Virus record (IMG/VR): IMGVR_UViG_3300012005_000003
Span: 13,041-77,040 of that record
Source of the DNA: a virus
Strand: one strand, 5' to 3'
Length of the DNA stretch: 64,000 bases
Shown: in pieces, positions 1 through 6,989 of the stretch
Layout of the letters: the number at the start of each line of letters is the position of its first letter
Position numbering within the stretch: the stretch's first letter is position 1
Program-made: the position numbers and the translations under genes
Notes under the pieces: generated by a model
Databases searched by the model: none
What the model was told of the DNA's origin: nothing
The model's input: only the letters and a program-made list of their open reading frames with translations

Positions 1-369
1 GGCAATATATATGGTATAAATCTCATCGAGGTTAATCCAGCATATTCAAGCTTTATAGGAAATTTAACATATTCATATTTCGATCCATTGTCTGCATCTC
101 TAGAGATTTGTAGACGTGGTATAACGAAATATGATAAAAACAACAAACAATTTGGAAGTGTTGATTCAATTAATCTAGAGAAAGTTAGAAATTATCTACT
201 AGGTAAGAATGTTCAATTTGGAGATGGAGATTTTTCTTCAATTCCTAAACTATTCAAGTTGTTTATCGGGAATAAACTAAAATACCGAAATGAACTAGAT
301 TCTAGTTCATTCTTAGAGAATCATCTGATATCAGATAAATCAAAAGTGAAGTGTTATAGCTTTGCATAG
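1..369 (+). CDS. TnpB/RuvC-like nuclease, C-terminal part (5' end outside window)
   Basis: The frame is open from the first base and stops at 367-369, so at least 122 residues of a longer protein are present. The segment IEVNPAYSSFIGNL, followed by FDPLSASLEICRRG, matches the C-terminal RuvC region of TnpB/OrfB-like proteins, where a VxPAYTSxIG block precedes an Asp in a helix ending in RRG. The Asp of FDPLSA would be the last RuvC catalytic residue. Phages and IS605-type elements carry such RNA-guided or homing-like nucleases. It lies directly against a DUF932-like gene that lacks its front half, suggesting that the nuclease element sits inside that gene. The family call is motif-based. The missing N-terminus prevents telling a TnpB, a Cas12-like protein and an intron-borne nuclease apart. 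Confidence 0.6.
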   Translation, partial: GNIYGINLIEVNPAYSSFIGNLTYSYFDPLSASLEICRRGITKYDKNNKQFGSVDSINLEKVRNYLLGKNVQFGDGDFSSIPKLFKLFIGNKLKYRNELDSSSFLENHLISDKSKVKCYSFA

Positions 370-374
370 ATTGT

Positions 375-929
375 TTGAATTATTATCATGTGGTTTTTAT
401 TTTATGGTTAACAAATTCTTCCAACGGAACAAGAAGTTTAAGTGTTCGATACGGTTTGATGAGACAGATTTGTTCCAATGGTGCAGTCTCAACAAAGAAC
501 GGAGCTTCTTTCAAAGTTACACATCTAACTTCGAATAATGTGAACGAGGAAATGAAGAAGTTCATGACTGAACTTCCTAAATTGGATGTTGCACCTCAAA
601 TCAAAATTTTAAAAACATTAGGTAAGAAAGAAATCACTATTGGAAATCTTTCTGATGCTCTGATCAACAAACTAGGAACAAAAGGAAACGATACCGCTTG
701 GAAACTGTTGGTTCAGAAACTGACTTCCAGTAAAACTGATAGATTGGGCGATAAATTCGATGCTGCAATCAAAGGGATAAATGTTCCTTTCAAGGAGATG
801 ACCAAAGAAACTCTGGATATGCCAATTCCTGCATGGTCAGTCTTTAATTGTTACACTGAATTATTCAGAAGTTTGGATTATGGTAACATCGAACTTGAAA
901 CAAATAAGATCTTAGATATCTTAGTTTAA
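375..929 (+). pseudogene. DUF932-like phage protein, headless C-terminal fragment
   Basis: The first usable codon is a TTG at 375, with stops in frame just upstream at 336 and 357. Recognisable sequence starts abruptly at LTNSSNGTRSLSV (about 405) and continues with YGLMRQICSNGAV. This is the NSxDGS...G.fRxVCxNG signature of DUF932 phage/plasmid proteins, which normally lies in the middle of a 250-350 residue protein. The N-terminal half is missing, and the TnpB-like frame ends only about 30 bases before. The simplest reading is a gene interrupted by a nuclease element whose right end lies near 370-400. An intron that splices the two halves together is possible and would make the gene functional. 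A good terminator follows. Confidence 0.6.
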
Positions 930-951
930 ATCAACCTGAACCTATATGAAA

Positions 952-981
952 GCCTCATCGTTATTTGATGAGGCTTTTTTT
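952..981 (+). terminator. Rho-independent terminator
   Basis: GCCTCATC at 952-959 pairs perfectly with GATGAGGC at 967-974, with a 7-base loop and a run of seven T. It ends the transcript of the DUF932-like fragment, 23 bases after its stop. Confidence 0.85.
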
Positions 982-992
982 ATATATAAAAC

Positions 993-2036
993 ATGATAAC
1001 CAGCTTAAATGAATTTTATTTTTCTAAACATTATTTCTACGATAATGACAACAGATTCAAATTAAGAGTCTTGGATGCTAAGATCATGAACAATCTTTCT
1101 GATATGACCAAGGCTAAAGCCAGGTTCAAACAAGCCATGGCGTATTTTTGTTTGGAAAAGTTGGATAAATTATCAACAACTTACAACAATGTAGGCTTAG
1201 TGATAGGAAACGTTTTCTTTAGAGAGAATGGTAAAATACAAGCGGCAGATCTAGTAGTTGATAAATCTGAAGGAAACACCTATATCGCAATCATTGGAAA
1301 CGATACAGTCGTGACTTTGATGCTGGTATCTGGAAACATGAGCAACGGAGACATCTTTGCAAAGCATGACAACGAGAAGGATCATTCAAAACTGGACAAG
1401 TTGATCGATATCAACGGTAAGGATCTGGATCTCAATTCAAAGAAACGTGAAACTATAATCATTGACCTCGATATGGATTATGCTGAATTCAACAAGCTTT
1501 ATCCTGTAGCTAAATTGAAAAACAATAAATGGTCTACAGCAAACTTTTCCAAAGAGGAGATTTCTGATATAGAGGAACATAACAAGAAGAGAGAAAAGGA
1601 TGAAATTGCAAACAAGGAACATTTTTCACCCAGTGCAATCCCTGAAGATCTTAAAGCTCAGGTTCCAGATAAGGAATTTGTTATATACGAAGGAATGAAA
1701 ATATTAGTATTTGTCAATAATGAGATTAAATGGAAGACTATAAAGAAATTGATCATAAATGAAAAAGGAGAGAAAAGAGAATTTTCATTAGAATTTGAAA
1801 ACACTCTGAAACCAATGCCACTGGAAATTGGATCAGCTTTCGTCATAACTCCTGAAATGAAAAATGAAGAATACTCTAAATTGTTAAAAGCTTTTAATAT
1901 AGATGATTATTCAAAATTATCATTCATCGGCAAGATCACAAAGTTCAATTTCTACAAAAAAGGAAAAAGCAATTCTAAAGTTGATAAATTAGGAGTTCTG
2001 ATAAACTCAAGACAATATATCAAGACTCCAAATTAA
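993..2036 (+). CDS. Unknown phage protein, 347 aa
   Basis: The ATG at 993 follows a TATATATA block at 981-988, the arrangement seen before many genes here. No family was recognised. The protein is charged and mixed alpha/beta, with no membrane segment. Residues about 95-130 (YIAIIGNDTVVTLMLVSGNM) look like beta strands, and a Lys/Glu-rich helix follows near residue 190. The N-terminus MITSLNEFYF contains an LNE that faintly resembles the capsid-targeting leaders found elsewhere, but the spacing is different and it is not counted among them. The reading frame is long and uninterrupted, so the gene is surely real. The convergent gene on the minus strand overlaps its end by four bases. Confidence 0.8.
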   Translation: MITSLNEFYFSKHYFYDNDNRFKLRVLDAKIMNNLSDMTKAKARFKQAMAYFCLEKLDKLSTTYNNVGLVIGNVFFRENGKIQAADLVVDKSEGNTYIAIIGNDTVVTLMLVSGNMSNGDIFAKHDNEKDHSKLDKLIDINGKDLDLNSKKRETIIIDLDMDYAEFNKLYPVAKLKNNKWSTANFSKEEISDIEEHNKKREKDEIANKEHFSPSAIPEDLKAQVPDKEFVIYEGMKILVFVNNEIKWKTIKKLIINEKGEKREFSLEFENTLKPMPLEIGSAFVITPEMKNEEYSKLLKAFNIDDYSKLSFIGKITKFNFYKKGKSNSKVDKLGVLINSRQYIKTPN

Positions 2037-2233
2037 GCTCTTTTACGAGCTTCTATATATGAAAGTATATCAGCAATTAAAAAACCAGCTGTACCAAACC
2101 AATTAGATTTCATTAAACAGTAAATCCACATTATTTTAGTACTCCAATAAATCAAACTATACACTAAATATCCTTCTTGGTAACTGTTGATCAAAACATC
2201 CTTCTTTCTTAAAAGTTCTTCTTTGGTGATCAT
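2033..2233 (-). CDS. Small unknown protein with a hydrophobic middle, 66 aa
   Basis: A short charged N-terminus (MITKEELLRKKDV) is followed by an aromatic, hydrophobic region (YLVYSLIYWSTKIMWIYCLM) and a second apolar stretch (GTAGFLIADIL). It may be a small membrane protein with one or two spans. It is the last gene of the minus-strand block reaching back to 8.4 kb and overlaps the end of the convergent plus-strand gene by four bases. No family recognised. Confidence 0.55.
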   Translation of the reverse strand: MITKEELLRKKDVLINSYQEGYLVYSLIYWSTKIMWIYCLMKSNWFGTAGFLIADILSYIEARKRA

Positions 2234-2252
2234 TTATTTAAAAATTTAAAGG

Positions 2253-2717
2253 TTAAAACTCGATATCGTAGTATGCTATTTCAGTTCCGTTTTCCAATTT
2301 AAAAACCAGTTCATCTCTTCTCAAGAGATTGAAATCAAAGTTTTTACTTCTTGTAAAAAGAGTTGTGATCTTTGGATATTTTTCTGAATTTTCTACATCA
2401 TCCAAATTATATAAAAGACTTAACACTTTTTTATCATCTTCTGCAACATACTCAACCAAAGATGGCCCTTTGTCTTGTTCAGATTTCTTTTTGTTGTAAG
2501 ATGTGAACACAAGTTCAAATTCTTCTGAAGTTGGAACATATATCATTTTTACTTTGGCCATTGGATCTATTTCCAATTCGTCATTCATGTAAAGTCTGAT
2601 CCAGTGGTATTGTTTCTGTTCTTCTAGAACTTCGTGCTGTACAGAATTGGCAAATTTTTGTACAAATTCATCGATGAATGACAATTTTGTATTTTCAGTA
2701 TTTTCTAAATTTTCCAT
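2253..2717 (-). CDS. Unknown acidic protein, 154 aa
   Basis: It begins MENLENTENTKLS. Similar low-complexity acidic starts occur in the genes at 4141-4860 and 12255-12602, perhaps flexible tails of related design. The body is soluble and mixed alpha/beta (WIRLYMNDELEIDPMAKVKMIYVP). It lies in a minus-strand run with the MazG-like and kinase genes, 10 bases upstream of which the next start would be read. No function can be assigned. Confidence 0.7.
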   Translation of the reverse strand: MENLENTENTKLSFIDEFVQKFANSVQHEVLEEQKQYHWIRLYMNDELEIDPMAKVKMIYVPTSEEFELVFTSYNKKKSEQDKGPSLVEYVAEDDKKVLSLLYNLDDVENSEKYPKITTLFTRSKNFDFNLLRRDELVFKLENGTEIAYYDIEF

Positions 2718-2726
2718 GTTTTGTTT

Positions 2727-2981
2727 TTATATTTTGTAAGTTGTTATTGATTCTATCAATAGATCATCTAACGAGTTTTCTATATCATCTATATTCAAAT
2801 GTAACCAATTGTTTTGAATATAGTCATGCATGTATGAAGCTAAAACGAGAGACGATTGATTATCACAATCATAAACTCTAGCAGATTTTATGTTTGCTAA
2901 ATTAAAAAACCAAGTTTTTAAACTTGGTTCTAGTTCTTGGGTGATTAATGATTTATTGAATAAAAATTTAAGGTCTTTCAT
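2727..2981 (-). CDS. Small unknown protein, 84 aa
   Basis: A longer frame reaches back to 3035 but would overlap the MazG-like gene. The ATG at 2979-2981 (MKDLKFLFNKSLI) sits immediately after that gene's stop at 2983 and is the better start. The product is soluble, with a likely helical C-terminus rich in Asp and Leu. Residues such as LVLASYMHDYIQNNWLHL suggest a compact helical fold. No family recognised; close spacing suggests co-transcription with the MazG-like gene. Confidence 0.65.
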   Translation of the reverse strand: MKDLKFLFNKSLITQELEPSLKTWFFNLANIKSARVYDCDNQSSLVLASYMHDYIQNNWLHLNIDDIENSLDDLLIESITTYKI

Positions 2982-2982
2982 C

Positions 2983-3492
2983 CTAGTAGCCCCCAGGCTT
3001 ATTTTGGCGTGAAATATTTTCAGCATGCTTAGCACAGTAATAATTAGTAATTATTTCAGCATTTAAATTCAATGCTATTGCTTCATTTAACATAAAAAAA
3101 ATCTTATCTAAAAATTCCATATGTAATTCTTTTAACTCTTCTGGAGTTAATGCTGAAAAAGGTCTAGCCATTGCTTCTTCGTGTTTTGATTTCCACTTTT
3201 TCCAACAATTAGGATATGTATGTATACCAGTTAAAGCTGCTTGCATTTCTCGATCTTCATCCCGTATCGCTTCTTCATTCCAATCTATGAATTTTTTTAA
3301 TTCTCCAATAGAAGATCTTATGTTATCAAAATTATGTCCATATACATCTTCTTGAAGAGATTTCTGCATATTAAAAATTAATGATAAAGCGTCTCCACCA
3401 TTAGCTCTCAATTCTTGATAATTATTCTCAACTTTTAATTGAGCACATTGTTGAAAATTTGTATTTTTTGGTATTATGTTTTCTTGTTCCAT
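2983..3492 (-). CDS. MazG-like all-alpha dUTPase/NTP pyrophosphohydrolase
   Basis: Dimeric all-alpha NTP pyrophosphohydrolases remove pyrophosphate from dUTP or similar nucleotides and keep uracil or damaged bases out of phage DNA. Visible signatures are WNEEAIRDEDREMQ (residues 71-84), giving the EExxE-type metal ligands; ELHMEFLDKIFFMLNEA (about 122-138), the second acidic helix of the family; and the C-terminal YYCAKHAENISRQNKPGGY, matching the Y..K...N..RQ..GY ending of phage dUTPases. The length of 169 residues fits the family. It acts in the cytoplasm and forms a nucleotide-metabolism pair with the adjacent kinase and the deoxyribonucleotidase at 32.9 kb. The exact substrate is inferred from phage relatives. 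Confidence 0.82.
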   Translation of the reverse strand: MEQENIIPKNTNFQQCAQLKVENNYQELRANGGDALSLIFNMQKSLQEDVYGHNFDNIRSSIGELKKFIDWNEEAIRDEDREMQAALTGIHTYPNCWKKWKSKHEEAMARPFSALTPEELKELHMEFLDKIFFMLNEAIALNLNAEIITNYYCAKHAENISRQNKPGGY

Positions 3493-3525
3493 GTTATTTA
3501 TTTGTTTAATTAAATATTATAATTA

Positions 3526-4086
3526 TTACAATAAGTTTAAAACATATTCAGTTCTATCTTCTATAGGAATGAGAGACAAATTAACATAATCTATCTGTTC
3601 CATCTGCATGTATGATTTTATCCACGAATCCATCTTCATGATCTCGTCTTGATTTTGAACCCTAATTCCATCATTAACCAATGATGGATCCTGCATTGGA
3701 TTCACATAGAATATTTTATGCCAGTCGTTGATTGTTGATAATATCTCTTTTTGTATATGGTTGATCGCAGCAACATCCTGAGAACTCAATGGAGATTTAA
3801 ACATGGTTCTGTAGTAGAAATATGTCAAAATTGAACACGAATCACAGATGATAAAATCTTTGCTGTTGATGAAAGCTCTTTCTTTCAACACTTGTTTATA
3901 AAAGATGACCATCTGGTCTATAGGCCTTGAAGGTAAACCATATTCTGCTATATAATTCGTAGATGTCTCAGATATGAAAATTGAGTTCTTGTGGTTCTTC
4001 TTCAGCTCTGTATGAACAGCAGAAGCAAGTGTGCTTTTTCCAGAACAAGGAGCTCCTATGAACCCTATCAATTTCTTGTTTTTCAT
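3526..4086 (-). CDS. NadR-like/AAA_28-type P-loop kinase
   Basis: The N-terminal GFIGAPCSGKSTLA (residues 8-21) is a Walker A loop. FISETSTNYIAEYGLPSRP resembles the substrate-side segment of NadR-type nicotinamide riboside kinases and AAA_28 proteins, and FIICDSCSIL is a Walker B-like strand. The length of 186 residues fits a single kinase domain without the NadR adenylyltransferase domain. Known members phosphorylate nicotinamide riboside or related nucleosides, so a role in NAD salvage is possible; a generic nucleoside or polynucleotide kinase is the alternative. It is transcribed with the MazG-like gene, and the transcript of the upstream gene is ended by a hairpin at 4101-4132. Confidence 0.62.
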   Translation of the reverse strand: MKNKKLIGFIGAPCSGKSTLASAVHTELKKNHKNSIFISETSTNYIAEYGLPSRPIDQMVIFYKQVLKERAFINSKDFIICDSCSILTYFYYRTMFKSPLSSQDVAAINHIQKEILSTINDWHKIFYVNPMQDPSLVNDGIRVQNQDEIMKMDSWIKSYMQMEQIDYVNLSLIPIEDRTEYVLNLL

Positions 4087-4100
4087 TAATTTAAAGATTA

Positions 4101-4132
4101 AAAAAGCCTTATAAGAATTATAAGGCTTTTTA
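4101..4132 (-). terminator. Terminator between 4.1 kb minus-strand genes (bidirectional shape)
   Basis: GCCTTATA at 4106-4113 pairs with TATAAGGC at 4119-4126. On the minus strand it is followed by five T (A4105-4101). It lies just after the gene ending at 4141 and just before the kinase start at 4086, so it probably limits read-through into the kinase gene. Confidence 0.75.
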
Positions 4133-4140
4133 TTATTGTA

Positions 4141-4860
4141 TTAGTTTGCTGAAGTGGTTCCTTCTGTTTCTATTTCAACAGCATCAGACGTGTCGATCAG
4201 ACCTTGCATCCAGTTTCCGATATGTTCTGATAAACGTTTCGTTTCTAAATCCAAAGAATTGTAAACTTTGTTAGTGTCTCCGATTGTTTTCAAAACATTA
4301 GAGAATAAACGTGAGCTCTTGTTCAAACCTTTCTCTTTATGCCCTTCTAACAAATGGTATAATACGATAGTGTCGCGCATCTCAACTTCGAAAGAGATAT
4401 TTTCTTGACGATTCTTTTTAGCATTCGTATACTTATCAAACTCAGATTGTGCATACTCCAAAAATCCATCCTTCACTTTGAAACCAATGAATACATCATT
4501 TACTCCATAAGACATGTTCTGTGTGATCAATTTGTTCAAATAATCAAATTCATCATAGTTGATATAGAAGTTGTAACGAACAGCTTGGACAGCATCACGT
4601 AAAGCATTCCATTGATCAGTCACAAACTTGTAATATTCGTCTTTCTGATCATCAGTTTCTGCAGCTGCTGCATCGTTAGCTTTCATGTAATCATATGCAA
4701 CTTTTGCAATATTTTCGATCTCTTTGATCTTATCATCATCTAACACGATACCTCTGTCGCTTACATTTAATTTGTTTTTTGCTTCAGCAACATCTTGTTG
4801 AGTTGGTTCTGCTACTATTTCAGCAACTTCTGTTTGTACTGTATTTTCTACGTTTTCCAT
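4141..4860 (-). CDS. Unknown acidic helical protein, 239 aa
   Basis: It starts MENVENTVQTEVAEIVAEP, an acidic, probably disordered tail of the same style as the gene at 2253-2717. The rest is mostly helical and Lys/Asp-rich, with a middle segment (NFYINYDEFDYLNKLITQNMSYGVNDVF) that is well ordered in composition. No membrane segment and no known motif. Codon use here is less AT-biased at third positions than in the small accessory genes, which may indicate high expression. It is followed by its own terminator, consistent with a separately controlled, abundant product. Function unknown. Confidence 0.75.
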   Translation of the reverse strand: MENVENTVQTEVAEIVAEPTQQDVAEAKNKLNVSDRGIVLDDDKIKEIENIAKVAYDYMKANDAAAAETDDQKDEYYKFVTDQWNALRDAVQAVRYNFYINYDEFDYLNKLITQNMSYGVNDVFIGFKVKDGFLEYAQSEFDKYTNAKKNRQENISFEVEMRDTIVLYHLLEGHKEKGLNKSSRLFSNVLKTIGDTNKVYNSLDLETKRLSEHIGNWMQGLIDTSDAVEIETEGTTSAN

Positions 4861-4892
4861 ATATGTTTTTTTTTATTTATTTTATTTTTTTT

Positions 4893-5339
4893 TTATATAG
4901 CTTCTAATTCTCTATCGGTTTGTTCTTTAGATTCCAAGATCTCGATTTGTAATTTCTTGGCTCTTTGCACTTTTGGATATGTGAATTTCTCGATCAGTCC
5001 AGTGAAGGTAACACAATCAGGGCGTAACATTTTCACTTTGCCATTGTCGGCATTGACATAAACTTTATCCAATTCTTCTTCGATCAAAATCTGCCGAGCT
5101 TCGTCATCCAATTTATACATGAAGTCTTCGTTGAATGAAACTAAAACATCAGCTTCTAACAAGAATGCGTTAACATCTGATAATTTAGAAATCTGAAGAA
5201 ATTTCTTCTGTTTGCTGTTTCCGATCGTCTTCCATTTGATATCGAATGGTAAAGAAATCGATTTTAGAACTTCTGTAAAAAGTTCATTAACGTCATCTGA
5301 CGTTTCGTAGTACTTTGATTTTTCATCTACAAATCCCAT
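4893..5339 (-). CDS. Unknown protein resembling an inactive phage metallopeptidase
   Basis: The central part (EADVLVSFNEDFMYKLDDEARQILIEEELDKV, residues about 63-94, then RPDCVTFTGLIEKF) follows the layout of putative phage metallopeptidases: a strand with a DVxxxxN pattern, then LxDEQRxALLxHEL, then a HDxxEF helix. Here the zinc-binding His positions read EEEL and PDC, so the active site would be lost. The N-terminus MGFVDEKSKYYETSDDVNELF also fits that family. If the match is right, it is a structural or regulatory relative and not an enzyme. The alternative is an unrelated soluble protein. The C-terminus is a charged helix. Confidence 0.45.
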   Translation of the reverse strand: MGFVDEKSKYYETSDDVNELFTEVLKSISLPFDIKWKTIGNSKQKKFLQISKLSDVNAFLLEADVLVSFNEDFMYKLDDEARQILIEEELDKVYVNADNGKVKMLRPDCVTFTGLIEKFTYPKVQRAKKLQIEILESKEQTDRELEAI

Positions 5340-5395
5340 GTTGTTGCTTGTTTTAAATTGTTTATGAATTTTATAGTTAAATTTTGTTTTAAAGT

Positions 5396-5785
5396 TTAAA
5401 AAATTATCGCTAAAATGATGCCTGTTGCTAATAATAAAGTTGATGCTATGACAATATTTCTTGCAACTTTGGCAGAGTCAAACAACGAATATCCAATCAC
5501 TACTAAATAATCTTCATCTGTGATCCTTTCCACTTTTCTCATTGCTACGAGTTCTCTAAGTCCTTTCGTACTCAAAAAGGCATCAACTTCAGTTGAAAAT
5601 TTTAAAATATAAGGTTTAGAGATATCTTCTGGATAATACTGTTTGACCACTTCATCATCAAGATGTATGACTGTATATAAACGATTGACAAGATCTCTTC
5701 TTAATGAGAATTTATTCTGAAGCTCTTCTTCGTTTTCGCGAATGACTTTTTTGTACTCTTTGTACAATTTTATTTTTTGAAACAT
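5396..5785 (-). CDS. Tail-anchored membrane protein, unknown, 129 aa
   Basis: The first 105 residues are charged and helical, and the last 20 (NIVIASTLLLATGIILAIIF) form a single transmembrane segment at the very C-terminus. The topology would leave the N-terminal domain in the cytoplasm. It lies between the large hydrophobic repeat protein and the metallopeptidase-like gene on the same strand. No family recognised. A role at the host inner membrane, for example in ejection or lysis control, is possible but unproven. Confidence 0.65.
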   Translation of the reverse strand: MFQKIKLYKEYKKVIRENEEELQNKFSLRRDLVNRLYTVIHLDDEVVKQYYPEDISKPYILKFSTEVDAFLSTKGLRELVAMRKVERITDEDYLVVIGYSLFDSAKVARNIVIASTLLLATGIILAIIF

Positions 5786-5840
5786 GACAACTTAAACTTT
5801 TGTTTGTTTCAATTATATTTAAAAAATACAATAAAGTTTT

Positions 5841-6989
5841 CTAATGTGAAATACCTTTTTCTTTCTTCTTGCCAGAGGTGCTCATCAGTTCTACCATCTC
5901 TCCTGTATTAGCAGCAACTTGGCCCATAGTGGATTTCATCTGTTGCAACTCCTTGAGCATGTTTTCTAGAATGACTGTCTGTTTATCTACCTGTGCAGTA
6001 GATCCAGATTTCTTTTGAATAATTGGGGCTTTATTAGCAGTAGGGTTTTTCATAACATCATCTTTGGAAGATTGTTCCATGATGACCTTGAACATATCTG
6101 CTAGAGCTTCAGTATTATCAGTGATGACTTTATTAAGATTGTCTGAATCAGCAAGAGACATGGCCAGGATCGATCCTGACACCATACCCAACGTAGTCAT
6201 GGCTTGTTCTTCCATAGTAGAAAGAGTTTCTGTTAAACCTTTCAACGAATCCGCCAACGTCATATAAGCATTAGCCATTCTCTCTATGCCTGTAGCTGCG
6301 GAGTCTATAAAGCCCATTTTTCCTCCTGTCAATGCTGAAACTCCCATCATCAGTTTGGAGAAATCTATCATTCCTAAAGCCATATTACGCAATTGGAATA
6401 CACCATTATCTATACTGCTAGCATTTTTTCCAGCCTTGATGACTGTTTCAACTAGTTTGTCCATCGATGTTAAATACGTAGAACCTATAGAATTATCATA
6501 TTTCCCTTTGGCAATCCAAGCAGCTACAGTAGGTATAGTTTTAGCAATTATTATCATTTTCATAACACTTTGCCCAACCATTGCCATATCCATATCTTTA
6601 AGATTCAGCATAGCTTGAGAGAATGAAACTATTGATCCACCAGCTCCTTTTGCCCAAGCCTCAGATGGTGATGTTTTCACATCGAATGCCGCTGAGTTAA
6701 GACTTAATTCAGTAGCTACTGCTACCATTGCTGTTACTGCAGCTTTAAGGTTTGCAATTTTCTTTTCTATACTTCCACCGAATACTTTATCAAGTATACT
6801 GTCATCAGTCATAGAAAGTGCTTCTGTGAACATGACTAATGATGTACCCACCCCTAAAGCCCAGCCTATGGACGGTGCTTTCTTCTCATCGAATACTGCT
6901 GAATTTTCATTCAATTCAGTAGCTATTGCTACCATCGCTTTAACTGCTCCTTTAAGATTTTCTATTTTGTCTTCTAGAGAAGTGTTCAT
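5841..6989 (-). CDS. Hydrophobic repeat protein, C-terminal portion (frame-shifted from the gene upstream)
   Basis: The protein continues the repeat pattern of the gene at 6952-8406 but in another frame. Its own first ATG gives MNTSLEDKIENLKGAV. Translating this frame further back gives SGPGVLDYL, which aligns residue for residue with the next repeat (DDSILDKVF before GSIEKKIANLK). Two repeat units (about residues 15-50 and 75-125) carry the ATELxxNSAxFDxxxxPSxxWAxGxGxSxxxF signature. The C-terminal third is charged, with a Lys-rich end and a possible coiled coil (LENMLKELQQMKSTMGQVAAN). It is probably read as one 860-residue product with the upstream part, by a +1 frameshift, or a one-base error separates them. 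Function may be in the tail, see the partner entry. Confidence 0.7.
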   Translation of the reverse strand: MNTSLEDKIENLKGAVKAMVAIATELNENSAVFDEKKAPSIGWALGVGTSLVMFTEALSMTDDSILDKVFGGSIEKKIANLKAAVTAMVAVATELSLNSAAFDVKTSPSEAWAKGAGGSIVSFSQAMLNLKDMDMAMVGQSVMKMIIIAKTIPTVAAWIAKGKYDNSIGSTYLTSMDKLVETVIKAGKNASSIDNGVFQLRNMALGMIDFSKLMMGVSALTGGKMGFIDSAATGIERMANAYMTLADSLKGLTETLSTMEEQAMTTLGMVSGSILAMSLADSDNLNKVITDNTEALADMFKVIMEQSSKDDVMKNPTANKAPIIQKKSGSTAQVDKQTVILENMLKELQQMKSTMGQVAANTGEMVELMSTSGKKKEKGISH

